Source: Terriglobia bacterium (GTDB lineage Bacteria > Acidobacteriota > Terriglobia > Terriglobales > Acidobacteriaceae). From it: 64,000 nt of DNA. The stretch is taken from contig JAIQFC010000012.1 in assembly GCA_020073465.1 (NCBI GenBank), positions 97,603-161,602 of the forward strand, in the 5' to 3' direction. A program made the position numbers and the translations under genes. Within the stretch, counting starts at the first letter, position 1; each line of letters begins with the position of its first letter. Positions 1 through 8,469 of this stretch are shown here, piece by piece. Under the pieces are notes generated by a model. It did no database searches. It saw only the letters and a program-made list of their open reading frames with translations, and was not told the origin of the DNA.

Positions 1-777
1 TTCGAAGTGATAGCCAAAGACGTCGGCATCGTCGCCTTCGGCCGCTGCCATGCGTTGGCGCTCCTGCAACTGCTCCACGGTTGAGATCAGATCGCGATAC
101 CGCGCAGCCCGCTCGTACTCTTGCGACTCGGCGGCTTGCGCCATACGCGTCTGTAGCGAACGGCTCAGGTCGGTCGGTCGGCCCTCCAGAAACAACTTCA
201 CATCGCGCACGGCTTCCTGATAGACGTCAGCCGTGGTCAGGTCCTTCACACACGGCCCCAGGCAGCGCTTGATGTAGTACTGCAAACACGGACGCGGGTG
301 AAAGCGCGTCAGGTCCACCTTGCACGACGGAATCAGAAAGTTGCGGTGGATCAGATCCGTGATGCGGTACGCCAGATTTGCAGGGAAGTAAGGCCCGTAG
401 TAGTCGCTGCCGTCCTTGCGCAGGCGGCGCGTGACGTAGACGCGTGGCCAGCGCTCGCCCAGCGTGAGTTTTACGTAGGGATAGGTCTTGTCATCCCGCA
501 GTAGGATGTTGAACCGAGGCTTGCGCTGCTTGATCAGGTTATTCTCGAGCGCCAGCGCCTCTTTGTTGTTGGCGACGACAATGTAGTCGACGTCGACCGC
601 CTCGCGCACCAGCGTGCCGGTCTTGGCGTCCTCCCATCGGCCTTCGTGAAAATAGCTCGACACCCGGCTTCGCAGGTTCTTCGCCTTGCCCACATAGATG
701 ACATCGCCCTCGGCGTTCTTGTAGAGATACACGCCGGGCTCGGTGGGAATGGAGCGGATTTTCTCCAGCAGGTCCAT
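1..777 (-). CDS. uvrC: UvrABC excinuclease subunit C, N-terminal part (runs off window start)
   Basis: UvrC makes the two incisions flanking a DNA lesion during nucleotide excision repair in the cytoplasm. The 259 visible codons hold the GIY-YIG nuclease domain at about residues 10-90 (GVYLYKN, VIYVGKAKNLRSRV, and the glutamate-bearing NNKEALALENNLIK), followed by the Cys-containing linker (CLQYYIKRCLGPC) and the UVR motif that contacts UvrB at about residues 200-235 (QEYERAARYRDLI). The ATG at 777 is chosen because an in-frame TAA lies seven codons upstream. The C-terminal endonuclease half lies beyond position 1. The gene follows the TonB receptor on the same strand after a 64-bp gap. Family assignment is secure. 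Confidence 0.95.
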   Translation of the reverse strand, partial: MDLLEKIRSIPTEPGVYLYKNAEGDVIYVGKAKNLRSRVSSYFHEGRWEDAKTGTLVREAVDVDYIVVANNKEALALENNLIKQRKPRFNILLRDDKTYPYVKLTLGERWPRVYVTRRLRKDGSDYYGPYFPANLAYRITDLIHRNFLIPSCKVDLTRFHPRPCLQYYIKRCLGPCVKDLTTADVYQEAVRDVKLFLEGRPTDLSRSLQTRMAQAAESQEYERAARYRDLISTVEQLQERQRMAAAEGDDADVFGYHFE

Positions 778-841
778 GGCGGGCCGCAACTTATTTTATA
801 GCCGGTCGCGAGAAGACATACGAGGAGCGTGGGAACATACG

Positions 842-2668
842 TCAGTGTGCCCGGCGTGCAAAGATGAGTTCCACTCCGCCGGTCACGCTCCGGCTGGGCA
901 TGATGACGCCCGGGACCTCCTCGTAGCCCGTATTGCTCAAGTTGGCGAGTTGGAGGTACGGCCGGATCACTCCGGCGTTGCGGGCAATCGCCAGGTCCCA
1001 CACGGGATAAGCGCCGCGTTGAACGCGTTGCGTGATTCCCACGCCAGTCCGTGCCACTACCTGACGCCAGGAACCCGTCCACGCAAAGATCGCTTGATGC
1101 GAGGGATAGTTGAAGGCGTAGCGCGACACCGCGCCGGGCAGGGGCGACTGATCGCCGTGAAGAAATGTGTAAGCCAGCTGACCCTGCTGGTCGCGACGCA
1201 GATGGAGGTCCGCATGGGCCTCGACCCCGGTGAAATGTAACTGGTGAATGTTGGTGGCCTGATAGGGCTGTCCCATGGCGAACTGCACATAGTCGATCAC
1301 GTTTGAATCCCAGCGCTGAAAAAAAGTGATTTCCCCGGAGACGCGCCCGCCGGGGTTCCAGTCACCGCCGGCCTCGAAACTCCACGCGGATTCGGGCTTG
1401 AGCAAGGGGTTCCCGACGTTTGCAGGGTCCGAGTAGTAAAGGTCCGTGTAGGTGGGCAGGCGGAAACCCCGGCTGACGCTGGCGTGCAACCTAAGGGCAG
1501 GCTTCAGCCACAAGCCTCCGGCAACCGCGGGTGTAAATACGGAAGTTCCGCCACTGAAGAGCTCTTCGCGCCCGCCTGCCGAAAGCGAGAAACGCCGCAG
1601 CCCACGAAAGTCCAAGTTGGCGTATACCGCCTCGCGATTGCGCGCGTGATGGCCCAGATTGTTGCTGTCGATCGTGTCTCCCTGGCCCTCGGCTCCGTAG
1701 GCCAGCGTCGAGTTATCGCCTAGCGACTGGCGGCGACGCAACGCAGCCTGCCAACTTTGGTCGACGTGATTATTCTCATAAATGGCGGGATCATCACGAA
1801 ACAGCACGAACTCGTCACTGTGGCGGCGATAACCGAACGCGACGGCGGTATTTTCCCCGAGCTCCTGCTGTGCGGCAGCGAACCAATTCTTGGTGCGCTC
1901 CCAGGAGGGGAAGTTTCCGTAGAACTGGTCGGCGCCGAAGGGGCGATCGCTCCCGGCCAGCAGCACATCTGTCGTCCCCAGGGTTGACTTGAAACGCGTT
2001 TCCGAGGAGGCCGTGGTGCTTCGGAAGTCGCGGTCGGCACGGAATCCGGTGGAGAAGTCACGGTCGGCTGCTATGGTTTCCGACCAATCCTTGATCAGAA
2101 ACGACCCTAAGACATGCTCCTGGTTGAACCCGTCATTGCCCGCCCCTGCCCTCAGACGGATTTCTGTCGCCTTAGCCGGAGCGGTGATGAAGTTGATGGC
2201 ACCACCCATGGCGTCGGCACCGTAGAACGTAGAACCTGCCCCGTGCAAGACCTCGATCCGCGAGACAGCTTCCAGCGGCACCGCGATGTCCATGTCGTGA
2301 TGCGCTGTCTGCGCGTCGTTAAGCCGCAATCCATTCAGCAGGACCAGGTTCTCGGCGAAGGTTGAACCGAGAATGGACAGGTCCGCCTGCACGCCATTGG
2401 GCGCGCGCTGTTGCACATCGATTGCAGGGTCAACGTGCAGGTAATCAATCGCAGAGCCAAACAGCAGAGGGTCCTGCCGGGTGTCCAGGGACTCGACCGA
2501 GCGGTCGCTTTCTGAGAGCGGGGTGGGAGCGAAAGTGCCCGTCACGACGATCGTCTCCGTCACCGTAGGAAGCTTCGGAGGCGGAGCAGCCCCGGGGGTG
2601 GGAGTCGTCTGCTGGCAAAGGGCGGCGGACGAGACAAGTGTGAACAACAGACTGGCTTTGCGGAACAT
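842..2668 (-). CDS. TonB-dependent outer-membrane receptor, BtuB-like
   Basis: A 608-residue outer-membrane receptor. It has a signal peptide (MFRKASLLFTLVSSAALCQ), a proline-rich linker and a TonB box (ETIVVTG, residues 38-44). A plug domain follows to about residue 160 (LNGLRLNDAQ, IEVLHGAGSTFYGADAMGGAINF), then a beta-barrel with the usual C-terminal signature ending in an aromatic-rich strand. Length and plug sequence resemble BtuB/cobalamin or small siderophore receptors. I see no cobalamin riboswitch upstream and no transport genes beside it, so the substrate is unknown. It is divergent from the phosphoesterase at 2761, and the 92-bp gap should hold both promoters. Confidence 0.88.
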   Translation of the reverse strand: MFRKASLLFTLVSSAALCQQTTPTPGAAPPPKLPTVTETIVVTGTFAPTPLSESDRSVESLDTRQDPLLFGSAIDYLHVDPAIDVQQRAPNGVQADLSILGSTFAENLVLLNGLRLNDAQTAHHDMDIAVPLEAVSRIEVLHGAGSTFYGADAMGGAINFITAPAKATEIRLRAGAGNDGFNQEHVLGSFLIKDWSETIAADRDFSTGFRADRDFRSTTASSETRFKSTLGTTDVLLAGSDRPFGADQFYGNFPSWERTKNWFAAAQQELGENTAVAFGYRRHSDEFVLFRDDPAIYENNHVDQSWQAALRRRQSLGDNSTLAYGAEGQGDTIDSNNLGHHARNREAVYANLDFRGLRRFSLSAGGREELFSGGTSVFTPAVAGGLWLKPALRLHASVSRGFRLPTYTDLYYSDPANVGNPLLKPESAWSFEAGGDWNPGGRVSGEITFFQRWDSNVIDYVQFAMGQPYQATNIHQLHFTGVEAHADLHLRRDQQGQLAYTFLHGDQSPLPGAVSRYAFNYPSHQAIFAWTGSWRQVVARTGVGITQRVQRGAYPVWDLAIARNAGVIRPYLQLANLSNTGYEEVPGVIMPSRSVTGGVELIFARRAH

Positions 2669-2760
2669 ATTGAGTCTTCCAGAATATCAGCAGCGAAGAC
2701 TCGGACCCGTGCCAGCTTCCGTCTTCGCGGCGTGCGATAGTATGTCGGGGGGAGTTCCTG

Positions 2761-3759
2761 TTGGATTGTCGATTCTGTCGTGCGCTGGTGTTCGCAGGAG
2801 TTTTTGCCGTGACCGCGGTCGGCGGTTGCACCGGCGGAGAGCGGACGGTCAAGACAGAACCATCGGGACAGGCTGCACCCAGAGCGAAACTCTCCGAGTC
2901 CGCGGCCAGAGCAGGCGCTCACCATTTCGACCGCGTCGTCATCATCGTGCTGGAAAACGTCGACTACGAGCGCGCTATCCAGGACCCGAACCTCGCCGCT
3001 CTGGCCCAGCGTGGCGCCAGCTTCACCAATTTTCACGCGCTGTTTCATCCCTCGTATCCGAACTACCTGGCGATGATCGCCGGCACGGACTTCGGCCTCC
3101 ATCGCCGCGGGAGCTATCTGGGCGACAGGCAGGTGAATTTCGCCAACGATGCGGCCCACAAGACCATCGCCGACCGGCTCATGGCGGCAGGCCTCGATTT
3201 TAAGCAGTACGCAGAAGAACTGCCCCAGGGGACTTGTCCGTGGAATGTCTCGGGGCAGAATACGGCCGACAAGAGAGGCAACTATGTGCGCAGGCACGTG
3301 CCGTTTCTGAGCTTTCGCGAGGTGCAGGAGAAGTGGTGCGATCGCGTGATACGGGTCGATTCCAGCAAGGCCGACAACTTTTTCGTGCAGGATGTGAAGA
3401 AGGGCCTGGTAGCCTACTCGTTCTACTCTCCCAATACGAACCACGACGGGCACGATACGACGGCTCAAGTTGCGGGAGCGTGGGTGAAGAAGTTTCTGGA
3501 TGAAACCTTCCCGGAAAATCTGCGCAAAGGCACGCTGGTGGTTGTGACTTTTGATGAATCCGGCGGCAATGCCCACAACCGCATTTACACGCTGTTCCTG
3601 GGCGACATGGTGAAAGAGGCGCGGGAGCAGGATCCCGGGGTGCTGGCCAGGCGCTACACGCATTACAACGTACTGCGGACGATTGAAGACAACTTTGGGC
3701 TTGAGCCGCTGACCGCGAACGACCGTGATGCTTCGGCAATCACGAATATCTGGAAGTGA
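2761..3759 (+). CDS. Secreted phosphoesterase (acid phosphatase/phospholipase C superfamily), putative lipoprotein
   Basis: A 332-residue protein of the alkaline-phosphatase-fold phosphoesterase family (PF04185 type), which hydrolyses phosphomonoesters or phospholipid head groups outside the cytoplasm. The start is a TTG preceded by the strong Shine-Dalgarno GGGGGGAG. An N-terminal hydrophobic segment ends in a lipobox-like VGGC, so it may be a lipoprotein. Family motifs visible are VIIVLENVDYE near residue 62, FHPSYPNYLAMIAG near residue 98, the metal/active-site block YSPNTNHDGHDT near residue 222, and VTFDESGGN. The true substrate cannot be read from the sequence. Confidence 0.85.
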   Translation: MDCRFCRALVFAGVFAVTAVGGCTGGERTVKTEPSGQAAPRAKLSESAARAGAHHFDRVVIIVLENVDYERAIQDPNLAALAQRGASFTNFHALFHPSYPNYLAMIAGTDFGLHRRGSYLGDRQVNFANDAAHKTIADRLMAAGLDFKQYAEELPQGTCPWNVSGQNTADKRGNYVRRHVPFLSFREVQEKWCDRVIRVDSSKADNFFVQDVKKGLVAYSFYSPNTNHDGHDTTAQVAGAWVKKFLDETFPENLRKGTLVVVTFDESGGNAHNRIYTLFLGDMVKEAREQDPGVLARRYTHYNVLRTIEDNFGLEPLTANDRDASAITNIWK

Positions 3760-3844
3760 AAGCTCTATTATTGATTGTTGAGTTTTGATTGCTGATTGCA
3801 GAGCATGAAGCCTTCGTTACGAATAAGGAGAGGACGATCGGGTC

Positions 3845-4078
3845 GTGTTACAACAACGCCTTATGGGTCACAGAGTGACAATTCGTCTTACAGACGATGT
3901 ACTCGCCTGGCTGAAGGAAACTTCGCGCCGAACCGGCCTATCAGTTTCACGACTGATCCGCGAGCATCTCGAAACGGCAAAGGCCAACGGAGGCAAGCAG
4001 CTCTTTTTGCGCCATGTGGGCGTGATTGGCGGCGGTTCTCCTGATCTTTCTTCCCGTAAAGGTTTCTCGCGCTCGTAA
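3845..4078 (+). CDS. Ribbon-helix-helix antitoxin-like protein without a toxin partner
   Basis: A 77-residue protein with a clear ribbon-helix-helix domain at residues 10-45 (VTIRLTDDVLAWLKETSRRT, then GLSVSRLIREHLE). It has the C-terminal tail typical of VapB-like antitoxins (DLSSRKGFSRS). Such proteins bind operator DNA as dimers and neutralise PIN-domain RNases. The GTG start has AAGGAGAGG about 11 bases upstream; an ATG at 3863 is possible. The PIN toxin normally overlaps or directly follows, but the 380 bp downstream encode no PIN-like frame on either strand. This looks like a solitary antitoxin left after toxin loss, or a stand-alone regulator. Confidence 0.7.
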   Translation: MLQQRLMGHRVTIRLTDDVLAWLKETSRRTGLSVSRLIREHLETAKANGGKQLFLRHVGVIGGGSPDLSSRKGFSRS

Positions 4079-4457
4079 GTGGCATCCAAGAGTCAGGCTT
4101 CGGCGTGGCGCTCACCCGATGGATGAGATGAATTGTGTCTATCGGCGGGAATAAGAGGGAGACAATCCCCCTCATCTGCCCGCCGCGAAGGAAATAAGGC
4201 CCGGACTCCCGATCTCAGCCTCACCGTATAAAATTTCCACCCCCCATGTGGGGTTTGCGTGACTTTGAGGCGATTGCACTTCCTTGCAGAGCGACAAGAC
4301 CTCACCGCAAGGCGTTGAAAACGTATATACTTATATGTGTACTCGACGGTATCGTAGACTGGCACGTCCCGTGCAAAAGTAAGCGCGGGACTCGCAGTTA
4401 AGAATCATTTCCCAGGGCCTCAAATTCAGGGATTTTCCGCGCGCATGAAGACGCGCA
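4079..4457. other. Intergenic region, no gene seen
   Basis: About 380 bp without a credible reading frame. A locally AT-rich stretch near 4315-4345 (TTGAAA, then TATACTTATATG) is the best place for the promoter of the OmpA-like gene, but the spacing is not canonical. Confidence 0.4.
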
Positions 4458-4487
4458 ATGAACAAGATGGAAACAAGGAGCTCCACT

Positions 4488-5231
4488 ATGACCCGCACTT
4501 CGTTAGTGATTTGCCTGGCGGCCAGCATGCTGGCCACGGTAGGCTGCGCCAGCAAGAACTACGTCAAACAACAGACCACGCCGCTGATCAACAAGACCAA
4601 TGAGCTCGACGATCTGACGGCCAAGAACAGCCGCGACATCAAGGACGTCGACGCCCGGGCGCAGGCCGGCATCCAGGCCGTGAACGCCAAGACGGCTGAC
4701 GTTGAGCAGAAGGCTCAGACCGCAGGCCAGAATGCAGCTGCTGCCCAGCAGATGGCCGATGCCGCCAACAGCCGCGTAGGCGTGCTGACCAACACGGTCG
4801 CTAACCTCGACAACTATCGTCCCGTGGCCGAAACTTCGGTGAAGTTTGGATTCAACCGGGACAACCTGACGCCGAAGGCCAAAGAAGCTCTCGACCAGCT
4901 GGCGGGAAGCATTTCGAGCACCAAGGGCTACATCATCACGCTGGAAGGCGGTACGGATTCGGTCGGACCGGCGGAATACAACTATGACCTGAGCCAGCGC
5001 CGCGCCAACTCCGTGATCCAGTACCTGGCCTCGAAGTACCAGGTGCCCGCGCACAAGATTTACGTGATCGGATTGGGCAAGGACAAGCCGGTGGAGACCA
5101 ACAAGACCTCCGCAGGCCGCGCCGACAACCGCCGCGTGGATGTTCGCCTGATGACCAACACGACGGGCGGCAGCACACAGCCGACCACCACTCCGACGAC
5201 GACCGGGCAGAACAACCCATCGTCGATGTAA
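4488..5231 (+). CDS. OmpA-family peptidoglycan-associated lipoprotein
   Basis: A 247-residue lipoprotein that should tether the outer membrane to the cell wall. The start at 4488 has AAGGAG seven bases upstream, better than an ATG at 4458. The signal peptide ends at a lipobox-like TVGC. Residues 25-105 are Ala/Gln/Asn-rich and helical, probably coiled coil as in Lpp/Pal-type spacers. Residues ~115-225 are an OmpA C-like domain (VKFGFNRDNLTPKAKEALDQ, TDSVGPAEYNYDLSQRRA, GRADNRRVDVRL) with the Asp and Arg that bind diaminopimelate. A Thr/Pro-rich tail closes the protein. A strong terminator follows at 5272. Confidence 0.92.
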   Translation: MTRTSLVICLAASMLATVGCASKNYVKQQTTPLINKTNELDDLTAKNSRDIKDVDARAQAGIQAVNAKTADVEQKAQTAGQNAAAAQQMADAANSRVGVLTNTVANLDNYRPVAETSVKFGFNRDNLTPKAKEALDQLAGSISSTKGYIITLEGGTDSVGPAEYNYDLSQRRANSVIQYLASKYQVPAHKIYVIGLGKDKPVETNKTSAGRADNRRVDVRLMTNTTGGSTQPTTTPTTTGQNNPSSM

Positions 5232-5271
5232 GGGAACAAGTTTACCCTCCTCCCCGGAGGACTTCGCCAAC

Positions 5272-5312
5272 CAGGCCGCTCGATTCCTCCCCCTGAGCGG
5301 CCTGCTTTTTTT
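5272..5312 (+). terminator. Rho-independent terminator of the OmpA-like gene
   Basis: A perfect 10-bp stem (CAGGCCGCTC at 5272-5281 with GAGCGGCCTG at 5295-5304) with a 13-nt loop, followed directly by C and seven T. Confidence 0.92.
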
Positions 5313-5407
5313 GCCTGAGGGTTTTGACCTTACAAGCGGCAGCTAGTTGCTTCTGTACCGGCAGAGAACATGGGGGGAAAAGTCCCATGGCGGCTGCGAG
5401 AACTGGT

Positions 5408-5490
5408 GCCGTCCCTACGGGACTCGCTCAACTTCCCACTTCTACCCGGCACTCCCGTGGCCGGGCTATCCTGTGTTGCCCCTCCGGGGC
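5408..5490. repeat. Cluster of three small palindromes in a 300-bp intergenic gap
   Basis: The gap 5313-5610 has no gene. It holds three short hairpins in a row: GTCCC/GGGAC at 5411-5423, CCCGGC/GCCGGG at 5445-5464 and GCCCC/GGGGC at 5478-5490. Similar 'CCCTACGGG' clusters recur in acidobacterial genomes to my knowledge, so this is probably a dispersed repeat, not a regulator of the neighbouring genes. Confidence 0.55.
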
Positions 5491-5610
5491 TGTATTTTGC
5501 CGACCTCGATGCACCTGTTCACCCCGAACTCAATTCTCACGGACACGATCCCCGCAAGCCGAAAGCTTTTTCCCTGAAAATGACCAGGGGATTCTAGTAG
5601 GATTTCGGGC

Positions 5611-6462
5611 ATGGCTCTCCCGGGTTTTTCTCGAAGGTCTTTTCTTGCCATGTCCGCTTTGCTGCCGTGGGCTTTCCGCGGTACTGCGTCCGGCTCTATT
5701 CCCGTTGGTCTTGAGCTTTACTCCGTTCGTGAGGCGCTGAAACAGGATCCGCAGGGCACCGTACGCGCGGTGGCCGGCATGGGATACGAGGGCGTGGAGT
5801 TCTATGCGCCCTACTTCGAGTGGACCGAGGCTCAGGCTAGACAGATGCGCAAGCTGATGGATGACCTGGGCATCCGCTGCTATTCGACGCATAACGATGA
5901 GGACTATCTGAGCACGAAGAACATCGAGCGCGCCCGTGATCTGAACCTGGTTCTGGGCAGCAAGTACGTCGTGCAGGCCTGGAGTGATCCCAAGCCGAGT
6001 CTCGATGGCTGGAAGATGCTCGCAGACAATCTGAATGCAGCGGCAGAAAAGCTGGAGCCTGCCGGATTGAAGGTGGGCTATCACAATCATCAGGCGGAGT
6101 GGGCCGCCACGGCAGGGCAGCGTCCCATCGAGATTCTGGCGAAGAATACGAAATCTTCTGTCATGCTGCAGCTCGATGTGGGCACTTGCCTGGAGGCAGG
6201 TTCCGATCCGGTGGCGTGGATCAAAGCCAACCCTGGGCGCATTCGATCGATTCATTGCAAGGATTGGTCCTCTGATCCTGAGAAGGGGTACAAGGTCCTG
6301 TTTGGTGAAGGCGTGGCCGACTGGAAGGCTATTTTTCAAGCCGCGGAAAGTGTCGGCGGCCTGGAATATTGCCTCGTCGAACAGGAAGGCAGCCGATTCC
6401 CCGAACTGGAGACGGCGCGCCGATGCCTGCAGGCGTTCCGCGCCAAGCGCGCAGAGCGTTAG
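5611..6462 (+). CDS. Tat-exported sugar phosphate isomerase/epimerase (xylose isomerase-like TIM barrel)
   Basis: A 283-residue protein of the AP-endonuclease-2/xylose-isomerase-like TIM barrel superfamily. It begins with a twin-arginine signal (SRRSFLAMSALLPWAF), so the folded, probably metal-loaded enzyme should be exported. Barrel motifs are GLELYSVREAL (strand 1), MGYEGVEFYAPY, KVGYHNHQAEW, LQLDVGTCLEAG and RSIHCKDW; these carry the usual Glu/His/Asp metal ligands. The substrate is unknown; many acidobacterial and planctomycete paralogues are annotated this way. The TPR gene at 6472 follows after only 9 bp, so the two are probably co-transcribed. Confidence 0.85.
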   Translation: MALPGFSRRSFLAMSALLPWAFRGTASGSIPVGLELYSVREALKQDPQGTVRAVAGMGYEGVEFYAPYFEWTEAQARQMRKLMDDLGIRCYSTHNDEDYLSTKNIERARDLNLVLGSKYVVQAWSDPKPSLDGWKMLADNLNAAAEKLEPAGLKVGYHNHQAEWAATAGQRPIEILAKNTKSSVMLQLDVGTCLEAGSDPVAWIKANPGRIRSIHCKDWSSDPEKGYKVLFGEGVADWKAIFQAAESVGGLEYCLVEQEGSRFPELETARRCLQAFRAKRAER

Positions 6463-6471
6463 AATAGAGCC

Positions 6472-7152
6472 ATGTCACGTGTATTCGCTGTGTGCCTGCT
6501 GCTGGGGTTCAGCGCCGGAATGTGGGCACAGCAGCAAGGTTCCAGCTCTTCGAATCAGACCCCGGCGAATTCACCGCCAACGAAGTCAGGGACTTCGGAT
6601 TCTTCCGGGGCAAACTCCCCGGCTGCCAAACCCGCCAAGGCTCCGGCTCCGAACCTCACGCCGCCGCGATCCGATCGCGTGGACGCGGGTGCACTGGGTG
6701 ACGAGATCGGGGAAAGCTCCAGCAAAGACACGCAGATTGATTTAAGTCCGCCGGAGAACGATGCGCGGACGCATCCGCAGAGCTCGGAGGCGGTGGCCGA
6801 TGCCGAGGCGGTAGCAACCAGCGGAACCAGCGTGGGCGAGTTTCATCCCTGGGATCCGCACAAGGCGGCGAAGAGCGTCGAGGTGGGGGACTTCTACTTC
6901 AAGCGCAAGAACTATCGAGCCGCTGAGGATCGATATCGCGAGGCGCTCTACTACAAGGATAATGACGCGATTGCCACGTTTCGCCTGGCGGTGTGTCTGG
7001 AAAAACTCGAGCGGCCCGATGACGCTCGCGCGGAATACGAGAGCTACTTGAGAATCCTTCCCCACGGTCCGCTGGGGGACGAGGCGCAGAAATCGATTGA
7101 CCGGCTGAAGGCAGCCGCATCGAAATCAGAAGCGAAGCCCGAGGCGAAATAA
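6472..7152 (+). CDS. Exported tetratricopeptide-repeat protein
   Basis: A 226-residue protein with a signal peptide (MSRVFAVCLLLGFSAGMWAQ), a long Ser/Pro/Ala-rich disordered stretch to about residue 120, and two TPR-like helical pairs at about 135-210 (VEVGDFYFKRKNYRAAEDRY, ATFRLAVCLEKLERPDDARA). The repeat arrangement resembles BamD/YfiO-type periplasmic scaffolds, but no lipobox is present and only two repeats are visible. A protein-protein interaction role at the envelope is likely; partners are unknown. Confidence 0.75.
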   Translation: MSRVFAVCLLLGFSAGMWAQQQGSSSSNQTPANSPPTKSGTSDSSGANSPAAKPAKAPAPNLTPPRSDRVDAGALGDEIGESSSKDTQIDLSPPENDARTHPQSSEAVADAEAVATSGTSVGEFHPWDPHKAAKSVEVGDFYFKRKNYRAAEDRYREALYYKDNDAIATFRLAVCLEKLERPDDARAEYESYLRILPHGPLGDEAQKSIDRLKAAASKSEAKPEAK

Positions 7153-7273
7153 GGAAACAGGCTTCGTTGCCGTTAAACCGCCGCTGACGGACATCGTTCG
7201 CAAAGAACCAAGCCTGCGATTGCGACTCCCCGTTCACCATGATTGACGCCCGACCGGCGTCGCGGAACTCCAT

Positions 7274-7966
7274 TCAGCGCCGCCGCCGTCGAATCTTCCT
7301 GACCGACTTGTTCGGCCTCCTGCTGCCGGAGGCTCCGGTCTTCTCTGGGTTCACGTGGCTCTGGCTGGCCTCTCCCAGAACGAGAGTGGAAGGCCATCTC
7401 GGGCCGGAATGGGCGAAACCCTCGCGCTGGGCCGAAGCTACGACCGCATCGAACGCGTCGATGCAGGCGTGAATGATCTGCGTTCGCAGCGAGCCTTCGA
7501 AGCGCCCGCGAATAATCAGCAGCACGGTGCCATGCATCAGGGACCACAAGGAAAGCATCAGGCGGTTGTGGTCGGCTGGATTTCCTCCCAGCATCTGGGT
7601 CAGGCGCTGGCGGAAGAGATTGAACGAGGGCCACGGCTCGTGCAGGGAAGGGGGCTTGCCGACGCCGTCGAACAGCACCTCGTAGGCGTGGGGATGATCC
7701 AGGGCAAACTGGATCTGTCGGCGGCAGGCTTCCTGCAGGGTGCGGGTGCGGCACAGGGAGGCGAAGAGTTCGTTGCGGGTCTGGATGCGCAGCGCGCGAA
7801 GAATATCGTCACGATCGCGGTAGCGTTCGTAGACGGTGGGCGTGGTCGTGCCCGCGGCCTTGGCCACCGCGCGCATGGTGAGCGCTTTGGGTCCGCCGCG
7901 GCTCCACAGCCGGGAAGCGGCGTCCAGAATGCGCTGTTCGAGTTGAGGATCGGGATGCCGGGGCAC
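7274..7966 (-). CDS. TetR-family transcriptional regulator
   Basis: A 230-residue repressor with an N-terminal TetR helix-turn-helix at residues 8-55 (RILDAASRLWSRGGPKALTM, AVAKAAGTTTPTVYERYRDRDDILRAL) and a C-terminal ligand domain of the WHG type (TetR_C_33-like). The GTG at 7966 is preferred over an ATG at 7990. It has TGGAGG a few bases upstream and places the helix-turn-helix at the usual distance from the N-terminus. The last ~30 residues are very basic (ending IRRRRR). A large palindrome at 7996-8026 lies just upstream and is the obvious autoregulatory operator. The inducer and other targets are unknown. Confidence 0.88.
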   Translation of the reverse strand: MPRHPDPQLEQRILDAASRLWSRGGPKALTMRAVAKAAGTTTPTVYERYRDRDDILRALRIQTRNELFASLCRTRTLQEACRRQIQFALDHPHAYEVLFDGVGKPPSLHEPWPSFNLFRQRLTQMLGGNPADHNRLMLSLWSLMHGTVLLIIRGRFEGSLRTQIIHACIDAFDAVVASAQREGFAHSGPRWPSTLVLGEASQSHVNPEKTGASGSRRPNKSVRKIRRRRR

Positions 7967-7995
7967 TGAGCCTCCAGGAACAGCAAGCATGTTAC

Positions 7996-8026
7996 CGCAT
8001 TACTTGCACGCTGTGCAAATAATGCG
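7996..8026. promoter_or_regulatory. 31-bp palindromic operator with overlapping divergent promoters
   Basis: Arms CGCATTA-C-TTGCAC (7996-8009) and GTGCAA-A-TAATGCG (8013-8026) around GCT form a palindrome with a single mismatched pair. On the plus strand TTGCAC (8004-8009) is followed after 18 bp by TATACT (8028-8033). On the minus strand TTGCAC is followed after 18 bp by TAACAT. A TetR dimer (or two dimers) bound here would shut both the tetR gene and the rightward gene at 8165. Confidence 0.85.
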
Positions 8027-8164
8027 ATATACTTCAGGGAATACAAGCAAAAACTGAACGCAGCAGGATCCGTCCCGCCGGGGCCGTGAAGTCAGGCAGT
8101 CCTCCCCCAACACGGTCCCGGGGACACCCTGCGCAGAATTCCGCATGAACTTGAGGAGCGGTGG

Positions 8165-8419
8165 ATGTTTTCCGATGCTGCCGAAAAACAACAGGCCCAT
8201 GTTACCCGTCTGATTTCTGATCTCCGAACCGCCAAAGTTGAACTGTTGAGCGCACAATGCGCTGCTGACCGTCTTCGCCTTCGCTATTCTCCGCAGGACA
8301 TCGTCTCCTTCGGCGAGCGCCAGACCCTGGAGCGAGCCATCGCTTCCGTCCACGCCCTAAGCCGCTACTTTTCCCAGGTTGAGGCTCAACTCCGCGAGGA
8401 AGAAGAGCGCAACGGGTAG
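8165..8419 (+). CDS. Small helical protein of unknown function
   Basis: An 84-residue protein with a good Shine-Dalgarno (GAGGAG) nine bases before the ATG. It is charged and predicted almost entirely helical (QQAHVTRLISDLRTAKVELL, RQTLERAIASVHALSRYFSQ), ending in an acidic stretch (REEEERNG). There is no signal peptide or membrane segment. It lies downstream of the tetR operator and its probable promoter, which makes it a candidate target of that regulator. I do not recognise the family. Confidence 0.65.
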   Translation: MFSDAAEKQQAHVTRLISDLRTAKVELLSAQCAADRLRLRYSPQDIVSFGERQTLERAIASVHALSRYFSQVEAQLREEEERNG

Positions 8420-8469
8420 CTACAATTCTGTTCTCGCCCTCAGTTGCCGCACCCGGCCAAAATGTTGGA

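Noticed and set aside
2669..2760. Possible cobalamin riboswitch upstream of the BtuB-like receptor
   Set aside because: The spacer is only 92 bp and lacks a convincing B12 box; cobalamin riboswitches need about 200 nt.
2560..3663. 367-codon minus-strand frame
   Set aside because: Antisense to the phosphoesterase and overlaps the TonB receptor start.
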